A DNA stretch of 41,911 bases, from NCBI RefSeq assembly GCF_014697545.1, contig NZ_JACJSA010000033.1:1-41911 (forward strand), read 5' to 3'. The notes below the pieces were generated by a model. The model was not told where the DNA came from and ran no database searches. It saw only the letters and a program-made list of their open reading frames with translations. The position numbers were made by a program, and so were the translations under genes. Source of the DNA: Oscillatoria sp. FACHB-1407. Lineage in GTDB: Bacteria; Cyanobacteriota; Cyanobacteriia; Elainellales; Elainellaceae. Every line of letters starts with the position of its first letter. The stretch's first letter is position 1. This document shows, piece after piece, positions 10,201 through 15,927 of this stretch.

Positions 10201-10672
10201 CCTGATCAAAGAATTGGCGCGAACTGGACTGATTGAAGCACGGCGATCGGTCGTTGCACTTCGTCCTCAGCTTCTAGAGGAGGGCAGTTTACAGAGTGCT
10301 CTCCATCGTCTCATCGCTCAAATCAGAACTGCTGCAATGGATACCACTTTATACTATGAGATCGAGGGGACAGTGTATGCTCTCCCCACTGAAGTCGAGA
10401 ATAACCTACTCCGGATTGGGCAGGAAGCCTTAACTAATGCGATTAAACATGCCAATGCTGACGAAATTCGAGTTGAGTTAGCCTACGATCGCGACCAGGT
10501 TTGCTTGCGCGTGAAAGACAATGGACAGGGTTTTGGAGTTGGAAGTATTCCATCCTCTAAGGGATTTGGCTTACTCGGCATGAGCGAACGGGCAGAGCGC
10601 ATCGGCGCACAACTCACGATTCGGAGTCAACCTGGGCAGGGAACGGAGATTGTGGTAGTGGTTGGGGTGTGA
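4217..10672 (+). CDS. hybrid Ser/Thr protein kinase-ATPase-GAF-PAS sensor histidine kinase
   Basis: About 2151 residues. Order: Ser/Thr kinase (KVLK lysine, HKDINPDN catalytic loop, IDFGIA, GTPAYLSPEQ); ATPase with Walker A GYAGIGKT at residue 385 and Walker B VIFLDDLQW near 515; a long helical, probably TPR-like region; GAF (about 1390-1545); three PAS domains, each ending near a DITERKQAE-like signature; then a NarL-type histidine kinase with phospho-accepting H1962 in REIHDTLAQ, an N box (GQEALTNAIKHA) and DNGQGF. Start 4217 is preferred over 4112: a GGGGGAAG ribosome site precedes it and MITLPG is the usual family start. Three in-frame repeat insertions interrupt it (about 4925-5003, 5264-5345, 6120-6163). 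The NarL-type regulator at 11117 is the likely partner. Confidence 0.93.
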   Translation: MITLPGIIIHSKIYESSASLVYRGIREQDHCAVIAKVLKQDYPSPQELTRYRQEYEITRFLNIEGVVKAYSQQDYQRTLVLLLEDFGGESLECWMRQQLDFSPMPLSVFLNMAIAITDTLGKIHAAHVIHKDINPDNIVFNPKTGVIKIIDFGIATRFSRTKPTFKSLHLLEGTPAYLSPEQTGRMNRMLDYRTDFYSLGVTFYQLLTGQLPFPTSDLLELVHCHIARPPTPPHEVRGMGCGVWGVGTDDALHPTPYTPHPIHTIPKAVSDIVMKLMAKNAEDRYQSAWGIKADLERCAQQLAEMGQINTLSLGLQDISEQFHIPQKLYGREAEIEALLAAFEQVAGGKGLEEWKSRGVESNPTPHTPPPHHPTPSCSQMMLVSGYAGIGKTALVQELFKPITAKNGYFIWGKFDQFRRNIPYSAIVDALQKLVQQLLGEPNEQVEVWRSLLLTALGSNGQIIIDVIPEVELIIGKQPPVPEVGATEAQNRFNLTFQKFVRAFCAKEHPLVIFLDDLQWIDSATLKLIELILLDEQTQSLFLIGAYRDNELTPMHPLVLTLESLRNQGAVFQEIILTPLTLEPLTQLVAETLHRNPDAVRSLAQAVSRKTEGNPFFVGEFLKLLHSENLLTFDAPQSPLTKGGSKGGWQWNLAEIEAQDITDNVVELLLRQLQKLPEATQQVLSIAACVGAEFDLETLAIICEKSPKAIFQDLLAAIQAGLIQPLSELDEDLLVQEYKFLHDRVQQAAYALIDESQKQVVHLQIGRNLLEKTSPEQRSDRLFEIIDHLNQGLELVTARSERTEIARLNLMAGQKAKAATAYEAALQYFNTGLKLLDGESWQREYDLTLVLHSEAAEAAYLSGHFDEMERLAEAVLNCAKTTLDTVKVYDSRIQAWLSRGEPKEALKTGLEVLQRLGIRLVQAPSQLDVQAGLEETASRLSGREIEDLIDLPEMTEPVPLAAVYILAGIYTPAFISTPALMVLIICKIVNLSIAHGNAIWSLLGYVGYGMILCGVEQDFELGYRFGKLSLNLAKQSNNKRGNCKALMMVSFHIILWKDHLKETFPGFAEAWQSGIESGEFEFAGYSAIGLCYYPFYAGQELTELEQQTAIYRKATHQIRRETPATWLAMLQQTILNLRGQSETPSRLVGGLYDEEQALSWTIAAKDGTGLHFFYLNKLILCYLFGEYEQAAKTATLAEPYLNTATGLMSVAVFRFYDSLIVLSVLANAANSEKASWLNRVNANQEKMQKWAYHAPMNFLHKYHLIEAEKARVLGQFLEAEEFYERAIAGAAEHEYIQEEALAYELAAKHYLARGREKIAQTYMKEAHYCYDRWGATAKVEDLENRYPQFFSQSSRVASTSIPITAETITHPFHTAFDLAAVMKASQAISREIELKQLLRLLMQILIENAGAQTGYLILENSGEWSIEAACELNGDENTCATQVLQSIPIANQLPESIIQYVIRTLKPVTLNDATREGAFINESYIQQNQPQSIFCLPLLNQAKLVGVLYLENRLATGVFTPERSQVLQLLSTQAAIAIENANLYSELQAKESKITQFLEAIPVGIAIVDATGCPYYANQCGNQLLGKETDTSIAPEQISEAYQLYVAGTDQIYPAERLPTVQALRGERIRTEDIEIRRDHVSILIEARGTPVFDQQGNITYAIATFQDITERKQAEKLLADYNCTLEQQVAERTAALRQSEAKFRAIFENSQVGIVRVCISDGLILNANQRFANLFGFDSPEEMIGLESTTSYYVNPSDRQQAVELLKQDGEVRSYEVQLRKRDGTVFWGLFSSYLNAADGYIDGVLADISDRKQAEVALRISEERLRLALTASNQGLYDLNIKTEEVVVNPEYALMLGYDPATFHVTKSSWIESLHPDDRESVLAVYHACITGEVPTYQAEYRHRTQDGQWKWILAVGKIVTWNEFGEPIRALGVVTDIDDRKQAEAASIVEERNRMAREIHDTLAQAFTGILAQVGAANQVLTDDLEATGAHLDLIKELARTGLIEARRSVVALRPQLLEEGSLQSALHRLIAQIRTAAMDTTLYYEIEGTVYALPTEVENNLLRIGQEALTNAIKHANADEIRVELAYDRDQVCLRVKDNGQGFGVGSIPSSKGFGLLGMSERAERIGAQLTIRSQPGQGTEIVVVVGV
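4925..5003. repeat. G/C-rich heptamer repeat inserted in frame in the kinase domain
   Basis: A run of GGGGTGT units (about 4929-4956) is followed, after a short spacer, by the inverse type ACACCCT/ACACCCC (about 4973-4998). The insert adds about 25-30 residues (GMGCGVWGVG, then PTPYTPHP) between the kinase C-lobe segment PPTPPHEV and IPKAVSDIVMKLMAK, which would normally be nearly adjacent. The reading frame is kept. Confidence 0.75.
5264..5345. repeat. second in-frame C-rich repeat insertion, before Walker A
   Basis: C-rich CCCCACACC-type units at about 5305-5341 encode a Pro/His/Thr-rich linker (NPTPHTPPPHHPTPS) between FEQVAGGK and MMLVSGYAGIGKT. Family members usually have only a few residues here. 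The same unit type occurs at 4925-5003, at the end of this gene and at the start of the response regulator. Confidence 0.7.
6120..6163. repeat. short palindromic CCCCCC/GGGGGG element inserted in frame
   Basis: ATCCCCCCTTACCAAGGGG and the following G-runs (AAGTAAAGGGGGG) form a compact palindrome read in frame as PLTKGGSKGGW. It is a shorter relative of the C/G-run palindromes at 22118-22190, 35427-35499 and 39389-39457. Confidence 0.65.
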
Positions 10673-10702
10673 GGGTGTGAGGGTGTGGGGTGTAGAGGGT
10701 TA
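10655..10702. repeat. G-rich heptamer repeat at the kinase 3' end
   Basis: GGGGTGTGAGGGTGTGAGGG and further GTGGGGTGTAG units run through the kinase stop codon (TGA at 10670-10672) to the 3' end of the opposite-strand gene. They form one side of an inverted pair with the C-rich run at 11094-11152. Confidence 0.65.
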
Positions 10703-11071
10703 ATGACTATCCATAACCCTTTGAAGGCTTTGGCGGAGTCGAGTAAGTAAGCGTCCTGCACTTTCACACAAACTCATCAGTTTGGTGATGTCATTCAGGT
10801 AATTCAAATCATGGGCGAGGAGAAGCAACGTTTCTAATTCTTTAAGACTTCCATTGGCAACACCAAGGAACTGAACGTATTCCTTACGATGATTCCGTCC
10901 GTAGCCCTCAGCAATATTTGCAGGCACAGAGACGCTGGCTCTGCGAATCTGAGATGTTAATCCATAGATTTCATGCTTTGGCATACCTTCTGTTATTTGA
11001 TATACCTCACGCGCCAGTTGCATTGATATCTTCCAGACCTCCAAATCACGGTAACTTTCCAGCTTACCCAT
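10700..11071 (-). CDS. four-helix bundle protein (23S rRNA intervening-sequence type)
   Basis: About 123 residues with the family hallmark VSVPANIAEGYGR, preceded by LTSQIRRAS and followed by EYVQFLGVANGSLKELETLL. These small helical proteins are found alone or encoded by intervening sequences in 23S rRNA genes; their biochemical role is not settled. The start at 11071 (MGKLESYRDLEVW) matches the usual family start and has GAGGGA nine bases upstream; an ATG three codons earlier is possible. The gene lies antisense between the sensor kinase and its response regulator and is bordered by G-rich and C-rich repeats in inverted orientation, which suggests a later insertion. Confidence 0.88.
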   Translation of the reverse strand: MGKLESYRDLEVWKISMQLAREVYQITEGMPKHEIYGLTSQIRRASVSVPANIAEGYGRNHRKEYVQFLGVANGSLKELETLLLLAHDLNYLNDITKLMSLCESAGRLLTRLRQSLQRVMDSH

Positions 11072-11093
11072 ATCCCACATCCCTCATCTCTTC

Positions 11094-11152
11094 TACCCCA
11101 CCCACCCTAACACCCCATGCTTCCCACACCCCACACCCCACACCCCACACCC
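11094..11152. repeat. C-rich heptamer repeat providing the response regulator start
   Basis: Repeated CCCCACA units (CCACACCCCACACCCCACA within about 11125-11149) form the mirror side of the G-rich run at 10655-10702. They encode the N-terminal LPTPHTPHPTPP of the response regulator, and its ATG at 11117 lies inside the repeat array. Confidence 0.7.
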
Positions 11153-11767
11153 CCAATTCGGGTTCTAATTGCAGACGACCACGCCATTTTTCGGCAAGGA
11201 TTAGCCACAATTATTAACCGTGACCCAGAGATGCAGGTAATTGCCCAAGCCGAAAATGGGGAACAGGCGATCGCGCTATTTGAGGAACATCAACCGGATG
11301 TCACGCTCATGGATCTCCGCATGCCTGAATTAGAGGGAGTTGCTGCCATCGGTGCAATTTGTGCTGCTGCTAAATCGGCTCGGATTATTGTACTGACCAC
11401 CTATGATAGTGACGAAGATATCTATCGGGGATTGCAGGCAGGCGCAAAAGGATACCTGTTGAAAGAAACTGAACCAGACGAGCTTCTAAACGCCATTCGC
11501 ACCGTTCATCGGGGGCAGCAATATATTCCACCTGATGTGGGCGCAAAGTTAGCGCAGCATCTCAGTAATCCAGAACTGAGTGAACGAGAACTAGAAGTCC
11601 TCCGCTCACTGGCGCAAGGAATGAGTAATGCTGAGATTGCGGCGGCTTTGAGTATTGGTGAAGGCACGGTTAAATCTCACGTTAATCGGATTTTGAATAA
11701 GTTAGATGTGGGCGATCGCACCCAAGCTGTGATTGTTGCCGTTAAACGCGGCATTGTCAGTTTGTAG
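11117..11767 (+). CDS. NarL/FixJ-family response regulator
   Basis: 216 residues: receiver domain with acidic pair D20-D21, phospho-acceptor D66 in LMDLRMP, TT switch residues and K in GYLLKE, then a LuxR-type HTH (LSERELEVLRSLAQGMSN through TVKSHVNRILNKL). It is the natural partner of the NarL-type histidine kinase ending at 10672. The first 13 residues are encoded by CCCCACA repeat DNA and precede the normal start of the fold (IRVLIADDH). There is no obvious Shine-Dalgarno before this ATG, so the true start may lie elsewhere in the repeat. It was probably once directly downstream of the kinase, before the four-helix-bundle gene came between. Confidence 0.92.
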   Translation: MLPTPHTPHPTPPIRVLIADDHAIFRQGLATIINRDPEMQVIAQAENGEQAIALFEEHQPDVTLMDLRMPELEGVAAIGAICAAAKSARIIVLTTYDSDEDIYRGLQAGAKGYLLKETEPDELLNAIRTVHRGQQYIPPDVGAKLAQHLSNPELSERELEVLRSLAQGMSNAEIAAALSIGEGTVKSHVNRILNKLDVGDRTQAVIVAVKRGIVSL

Positions 11768-11984
11768 GGTGTACTTTCGATCGAATTCGGATTCTAACTT
11801 AAGTTAGAGCCAGCCTTATACGTTGCGATCGCATCGTTACTCTATCAATTTGTACCGTAAAAGAGTTAACTCACTGTAGACGACGGCTTGAAAGCGATCT
11901 CCTATATTGAATTTATGCAAACAAAGATGCAGTCAATGGATTGAGCAAGTAATTGCAAGATTCCCTTGATGCAGACGTAGAAAA
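11768..11984. promoter_or_regulatory. intergenic region with a 16-bp perfect palindrome
   Basis: TCTAACTTAAGTTAGA at 11793-11808 is a perfect 16-bp palindrome 26 bases after the response regulator stop. A second, shorter dyad, GAGTTAACTC, lies near 11870. They could bind a dimeric regulator of the downstream thioredoxin-fold gene. No T-run follows, so a terminator is less likely. Confidence 0.4.
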
Positions 11985-12542
11985 ATGAACGAAGATCGTA
12001 ACCACAGTTCCTTACTTGTACCACCTTCAACTCAAGATCATATTCAAGGTGTGCTGAGTGCCAAGGTAGTGCTGGTGATGTATGGAGACTATCAATGCTT
12101 TAGAAGTGCAGACGTTTACAAGCTGATTCAAGGGATCAGACGAGAACTGAGTGCTGCTTTGGGAGAGGATGATTTATGTTTGATCTTCCGTCACTTTCCG
12201 CAAACACAGATTCATCCTCATGCTCAACGGGCAGCCCAAGCTGCCGAAGCCGTCGCTGCCCAAGGACAGTTTTGGTCGATGCACGATACTTTACTTGCCC
12301 ATCAACAAAATCTGGAGAATGGTTATCTTGTTGAGTACGCTAATGATTTAGGGCTTGATATTCCTCAGTTTCTCAAAGACTTGCCCAAACAAGTGCATAT
12401 CGGTCGGATCAATGAAGATATCGAAGGCGGAATAGAGAGTGGAGTAACGACTACCCCAGCCCTGTTTATCAATGGAATTCGGTATACCGGACGCTGGAAC
12501 ACGACGGAGTTGATGACAGCCATTGTTGCTGCAAGTCATTAA
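11985..12542 (+). CDS. DsbA/thioredoxin-like oxidoreductase with CxxS active site
   Basis: 185 residues. The fold markers of the Thioredoxin_4/DsbA group are present: VVLVMYGDYQC, FRHFPQTQIHPHAQRAAQAAEA, FWSMHDTLL, and the cis-proline segment GVTTTPALFINGIRY. The expected CxxC is CFRS (C38, S41), so only one redox cysteine remains. There is no signal peptide, so it should act in the cytoplasm. Monothiol CxxS proteins in this superfamily usually act in disulfide isomerisation or glutathione-linked exchange rather than net oxidation; which applies here is unknown. It is the first gene of the accessory region and is transcribed in the same direction as the genes that follow. Confidence 0.8.
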   Translation: MNEDRNHSSLLVPPSTQDHIQGVLSAKVVLVMYGDYQCFRSADVYKLIQGIRRELSAALGEDDLCLIFRHFPQTQIHPHAQRAAQAAEAVAAQGQFWSMHDTLLAHQQNLENGYLVEYANDLGLDIPQFLKDLPKQVHIGRINEDIEGGIESGVTTTPALFINGIRYTGRWNTTELMTAIVAASH

Positions 12543-12584
12543 GTTCCCCGATCTTTGCTCTCAATTCATATCTGACTTGTCTGT

Positions 12585-12704
12585 GTTATCGCCTTCGGTG
12601 CTACTGGAGCAAAAGTCGTGTTCTCCGGTAGACGCGACGCAGAAGGTGAAAAAAACGCCCAACTGATTCGTGAAACAGACGCTGAATGCTTATACGTCCA
12701 TTGA
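12585..12704 (+). pseudogene. relic of a short-chain dehydrogenase
   Basis: A 39-codon stretch reads AFGATGAKVVFSGRRDAEGE, then KNAQLIRETDAECLYVH and a stop. This matches the second strand and helix of an SDR Rossmann fold (compare AYAQQQAKVVVVGRRMDEGE in the intact gene at 13414). The upstream TGxxxGIG part and everything downstream are missing. It marks a third SDR copy that was deleted. Confidence 0.65.
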
Positions 12705-12727
12705 AACAAGTTCACTAACATCACAAG

Positions 12728-12755
12728 AATCTGGAAGCAGTCAAGCATTGGAACT
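12728..12755 (+). promoter_or_regulatory. 28-nt conserved motif, copy 1 (candidate AraC-type operator)
   Basis: It begins AATCTG and ends TTGGAACT with 14 bases between. The same spacing and most intervening bases recur at 14616-14643 and 22275-22302. TTGGAA also makes a possible -35, with TAGATA 16 bases downstream. It lies 40 bases before the NTF2-like gene at 12795. Confidence 0.55.
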
Positions 12756-12794
12756 CAAGACACTTTAGATAGATAAAACCAGGAGTATTTAATC

Positions 12795-13379
12795 ATGGTC
12801 AAAGAGCAAACTGTAGACGGACAAGCAAATTTACAAGCAACTACCAACTTGACAGCCCAGGAGTCTTTGCAAGCACTTTGGGAAGAGCATTTACAGTACG
12901 AGTTTGGCACTCACAGTACTGAAGATGCCCTCGCTACGATGGTTGAAGATGCTTACGTTAACCACATCCCTGTAATGACTGGGGGAGTTGGGAAACCAGC
13001 ACTGCGCGAGTTTTATTCCAAATACCTCATTCCACAGATGCCGCCAGATATGGAGTTGACCCTAATCTCGCGCACGATCGGAACCGATCAACTCGTGGAT
13101 GAAATGGTGGCTAAGTTTACTCATACTGTTTGGATGGAATGGATATTACCCGGCGTTGCTCCCACTGGAAAACGGGTGGAAGTGCCAGTAGTAGCGATCG
13201 TCCAGTTCCGTGACGGCAAAATAGCCCACGAACACATTTACTGGGATCAGGCAAGTGTATTGGTTCAAGTCGGCTTGCTCGATCCGGGTACACTTCCCGT
13301 CGTGGGCGTTGACAGTGCGCGTAAGGTAATCGATCCCAACTTACCTTCAAACACACTAATCGATCGCGTTTTGACGTAA
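12795..13379 (+). CDS. NTF2/SnoaL-like protein, copy 1
   Basis: 194 residues with an NTF2-like cone fold pattern: helical start (SLQALWEEHLQYEFG), VNHIPVMTGG, LREFYSKYLIPQMP, and strand-rich TLISRTIGTDQLVDEMVAKF and VPVVAIVQFRDGKIAHEHIYWD. The family includes small polyketide cyclases, isomerases and many proteins without known reaction. A strong ribosome site (CCAGGAG) lies upstream. A near-identical copy is at 19586-20167. The SDR follows after 34 bases, so the two form an operon-like pair. The last codons (VLT) and stop run into a segment conserved before both SDR copies. Confidence 0.85.
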   Translation: MVKEQTVDGQANLQATTNLTAQESLQALWEEHLQYEFGTHSTEDALATMVEDAYVNHIPVMTGGVGKPALREFYSKYLIPQMPPDMELTLISRTIGTDQLVDEMVAKFTHTVWMEWILPGVAPTGKRVEVPVVAIVQFRDGKIAHEHIYWDQASVLVQVGLLDPGTLPVVGVDSARKVIDPNLPSNTLIDRVLT

Positions 13380-13413
13380 GTAACATAACCATTCACAACA
13401 AGAGGTCACTATC

Positions 13414-14160
13414 ATGATGCTTAAAGACAAGGTTGCTTTAGTCACTGGTGGTACATCGGGCATTGGTCGTGCAACCGCGATCGCTTATGCCCAACAACAA
13501 GCCAAGGTGGTGGTGGTGGGTCGCCGAATGGATGAAGGTGAAGAAACGGTTCGATTAATCAAGGAAGCTGACGGAGAGGCGATTTTTGTGCAAGCCGATG
13601 TCACGAAAGAAGCCGATGTCAAAGCAATGGTTGATAAAACGGTTAACGTTTTTGGTCGGTTGGATATTGCCTTTAATAATGCAGGAATGGGCAGCGAAAA
13701 TCCCTCATTGATTGAGCAAACAGAAGCGGAATACGATCGCACGATGAACGTCAATGTCAAGGGCGTTTGGTTGTCGATGAAATATGAAATCGCTCAGATG
13801 TTGAAACAGGGAAATGGTGCAATCGTCAATATGGCATCTGTGGTTGGAGTCGTTGCACTGCCTAACATACTCCTCTACACCGCGAGTAAACATGCGGTGG
13901 TAGGCTTAACCAAAGCGGCTGCACTCCAATATGCCAAAGCGGGGATTCGCATCAATGTCGTTGCACCAGGGGCAATCCAAACAGATATGTTTGAAGCAGT
14001 TACAGATGAAGCCAAAGCTTACTTGACAGGACTTCACCCGATCGGACGAGTTGGAACACCGCTTGAAGTTGCAAATGCAGTTCTGTTTTTATCATCTGAC
14101 CTGGCATCGTTCACAACAGGTGAAACGTTGATGGTAGATGGCGGTTATGTAGCACAGTAG
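13414..14160 (+). CDS. short-chain dehydrogenase/reductase (SDR), copy 1
   Basis: 248-residue classical SDR: TGGTSGIG at 11-18 (cofactor binding), NNAG at 88-91, and catalytic S142, Y155 and K159 in YTASK, ending GETLMVDGGY. R37-R38 after strand two favour NADP(H). The substrate is unknown; neighbours suggest carbonyl or quinone detoxification. GAGGT lies upstream of the start. The second copy at 21277 is about 86% identical over the first 160 residues by hand count. The HTH-only AraC gene follows. Confidence 0.93.
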   Translation: MMLKDKVALVTGGTSGIGRATAIAYAQQQAKVVVVGRRMDEGEETVRLIKEADGEAIFVQADVTKEADVKAMVDKTVNVFGRLDIAFNNAGMGSENPSLIEQTEAEYDRTMNVNVKGVWLSMKYEIAQMLKQGNGAIVNMASVVGVVALPNILLYTASKHAVVGLTKAAALQYAKAGIRINVVAPGAIQTDMFEAVTDEAKAYLTGLHPIGRVGTPLEVANAVLFLSSDLASFTTGETLMVDGGYVAQ

Positions 14161-14249
14161 CCGAGCGGCAATGCAAAATATTGCAGTGCTCGAATGTGCG
14201 ATGGCTAGCTTTTGCCTGTTTTGTTAAGCAAATTGCCAATCTTTGAACC

Positions 14250-14606
14250 ATGCTAACAATTACAACGCCAACCCTTGAAGCCAAGTGCAAAGGCTTAACG
14301 CACACCCAATTGCAGCAAGTACTCAACTACATTTGTACTCACCTTGATCGAGATTTATCACTGACTGAGCTTGCAGAAGTGATCAATATTAGCCCGACTT
14401 ACTTTGCGAGTTTGTTTAAGCAAACAATGGGAATTTCTCCCCGTCAGTATGTGATTCAACAGCGCGTGGAACAAGCAAAGTTGATGCTATCAAAAACAGA
14501 TTTGGCGATCGCAGACATTGCTCTACAAGTAGGCTTCTCCAGTCAAAGCCATTTGACGCAGCACATCAAGCGATTCACAGGAAAGACCCCCAAGCAGATT
14601 CGCTAG
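14250..14606 (+). CDS. AraC-family regulator consisting only of the DNA-binding domain
   Basis: 118 residues covering both helix-turn-helix subdomains: LSLTELAEVINISPTYFASLFKQTMGIS and IADIALQVGFSSQSHLTQHIKRFTGKTPKQIR. Full-size AraC regulators have an additional N-terminal sensing domain that is absent here. It is either a MarA/SoxS-like single-domain activator or a truncated gene; no ribosome site is obvious before the ATG. It lies between the SDR and the pirin gene, and a conserved 28-nt motif follows its stop by 10 bases. AraC 3' ends persist as relics at 17118 and 22039, so this regulator type once accompanied several cassettes. Confidence 0.85.
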   Translation: MLTITTPTLEAKCKGLTHTQLQQVLNYICTHLDRDLSLTELAEVINISPTYFASLFKQTMGISPRQYVIQQRVEQAKLMLSKTDLAIADIALQVGFSSQSHLTQHIKRFTGKTPKQIR

Positions 14607-14615
14607 CACCATAAG

Positions 14616-14643
14616 AATCTGAAAGAAATCGAGTCTTGGAACT
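14616..14643 (+). promoter_or_regulatory. 28-nt conserved motif, copy 2
   Basis: It begins AATCTG and ends TTGGAACT with exactly 14 bases between, as in the other two copies. It lies 9 bases after the AraC stop codon and about 100 bases before the pirin gene, placing it as a possible operator or promoter for that gene. Confidence 0.55.
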
Positions 14644-14740
14644 CATTACATTGAAGTTAAGTTAGGCAAGAGTCTGAAGCAGCAACACAATTAAGATTGT
14701 ATCTTCGTCCACAACGTCAACTAAAAATGGATTGTAAAAA

Positions 14741-15640
14741 ATGAGTATTCAGCAATTAATTACGCCTGAAAAGCACGACTTAGGTGGGTTTAGCGTACAG
14801 CGCATCTTACCAAGTGAAACCCTAAAAATGGTTGGACCTTTCATCTTCTTTGATCACTTAGGCCCAGCTGGTTTCCCGGCTGGAAAAGGCGTTGATGTTA
14901 GACCCCATCCACACATCAATTTAGCGACGGTTACCTATTTGTTTGAAGGAAGCCTGTTGCATAGAGATAGTCTAGGTACAGTACAAGAGATTTTTCCGGG
15001 CGATGTGAACTGGATGACCGCGGGCAAAGGTATTGTTCATTCTGAGCGATCGCCCAAGAGCTTTAGAGAGAAAGAATCTACTCTTCACGGCATTCAGACC
15101 TGGATTGCTCTCCCCGAAACCGCTGAAGAAGTTGAACCCAGCTTTTCACATTATCCGGCGACTGATTTACCGAGGTGGACTCAAACAGGCACCAGCGCGA
15201 CCTTGATCGCCGGTAGCTATCAGTCTCACCAATCACCCGTTAAAACCTACTCTGCTACTCTTTACCTATCGCTCATTTTCACGGAGGGTAGTCAATTTCA
15301 GCTAGTGCCAATAGAAGGTTTAGAAAGGGCCGTTTATAGCGTCACATCCGGCCTATTCTTAAATGGAAAGCCCTTAGAGCCATATCGTCTAGCCGTTTTA
15401 ACGCCGGATGAATCAGTAAATATCAGTGCGGGGGCTGAGGCAAAAGCAATGATTATCGGCGGGGCACCAGTGGGCGATCGCACCAAGTACTGGAACTTTG
15501 TGTCGAGCCGCTCAGCGCGTATTGAGCAGGCAAAACGAGATTGGCAAGACCTCCGCTTCCCGGCGGTTCCCGGTGAAACTGAGTTCATTCCACTCCCTGA
15601 TCATTCAGATCACGGTAGTAGCCCAATCCCTCTGAGTTGA
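14741..15640 (+). CDS. pirin family protein (bicupin), copy A
   Basis: 299 residues. The N-terminal cupin carries the pirin metal site: H56 and H58 in RPHPHINLATVTYLFEG, then H100 and E102 in WMTAGKGIVHSER. Pirins bind Fe or another metal; several bacterial members oxidise flavonols such as quercetin, others are regulators, so the activity here is open. The C-terminal pirin domain follows (GGAPVGDRTKYWNFVSS). It is transcribed after the AraC gene and the 28-nt motif. It is only distantly like the second pirin at 24342. Confidence 0.9.
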   Translation: MSIQQLITPEKHDLGGFSVQRILPSETLKMVGPFIFFDHLGPAGFPAGKGVDVRPHPHINLATVTYLFEGSLLHRDSLGTVQEIFPGDVNWMTAGKGIVHSERSPKSFREKESTLHGIQTWIALPETAEEVEPSFSHYPATDLPRWTQTGTSATLIAGSYQSHQSPVKTYSATLYLSLIFTEGSQFQLVPIEGLERAVYSVTSGLFLNGKPLEPYRLAVLTPDESVNISAGAEAKAMIIGGAPVGDRTKYWNFVSSRSARIEQAKRDWQDLRFPAVPGETEFIPLPDHSDHGSSPIPLS

Positions 15641-15718
15641 AGATAGTTAAGCGTTTTTGCTGAGTGAGAGAACAGCCGCTTAACTCGTACAGCAAGACTT
15701 TCTACTGTTTTGGATTAA

Positions 15719-15846
15719 GCCCTGTAGGTTGGGTTGAGGTCACGAAACCCAACGCCGACAATAGCCCTGTAGGTTGGGTTGAGGTCACGAAACCCAACGC
15801 CGACAATAGTTTTGTTGGGTTACGCTATCGCTAACCCAACCTACGG
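15719..15846. repeat. 45-bp tandem duplication within a GTAGGTTGGGTT-type dispersed repeat
   Basis: A 45-bp unit starting GCCCTGTAGGTTGGGTTGAG occurs twice in perfect tandem (15719-15763 and 15764-15808). A related inverted part follows, with GTTGGGTT near 15815 paired with AACCCAAC near 15834. The whole can fold into alternative hairpins. It resembles the GTTGGGTT-family repeats common between cyanobacterial genes. It fills the gap between the pirin and the luciferase-like gene. Confidence 0.8.
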
Positions 15847-15927
15847 CAGAATCAAGGTTTCGAGAGTTTTGTCAGTCAAGCAGTTTGGATTAAGTCTATT
15901 TCATTCGCAAAACGCTTGGGAAATAAT

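Noticed and set aside
15719-15846. CRISPR array
   Set aside because: The two 45-bp units are contiguous, without spacers, and match a GTTGGGTT dispersed repeat.
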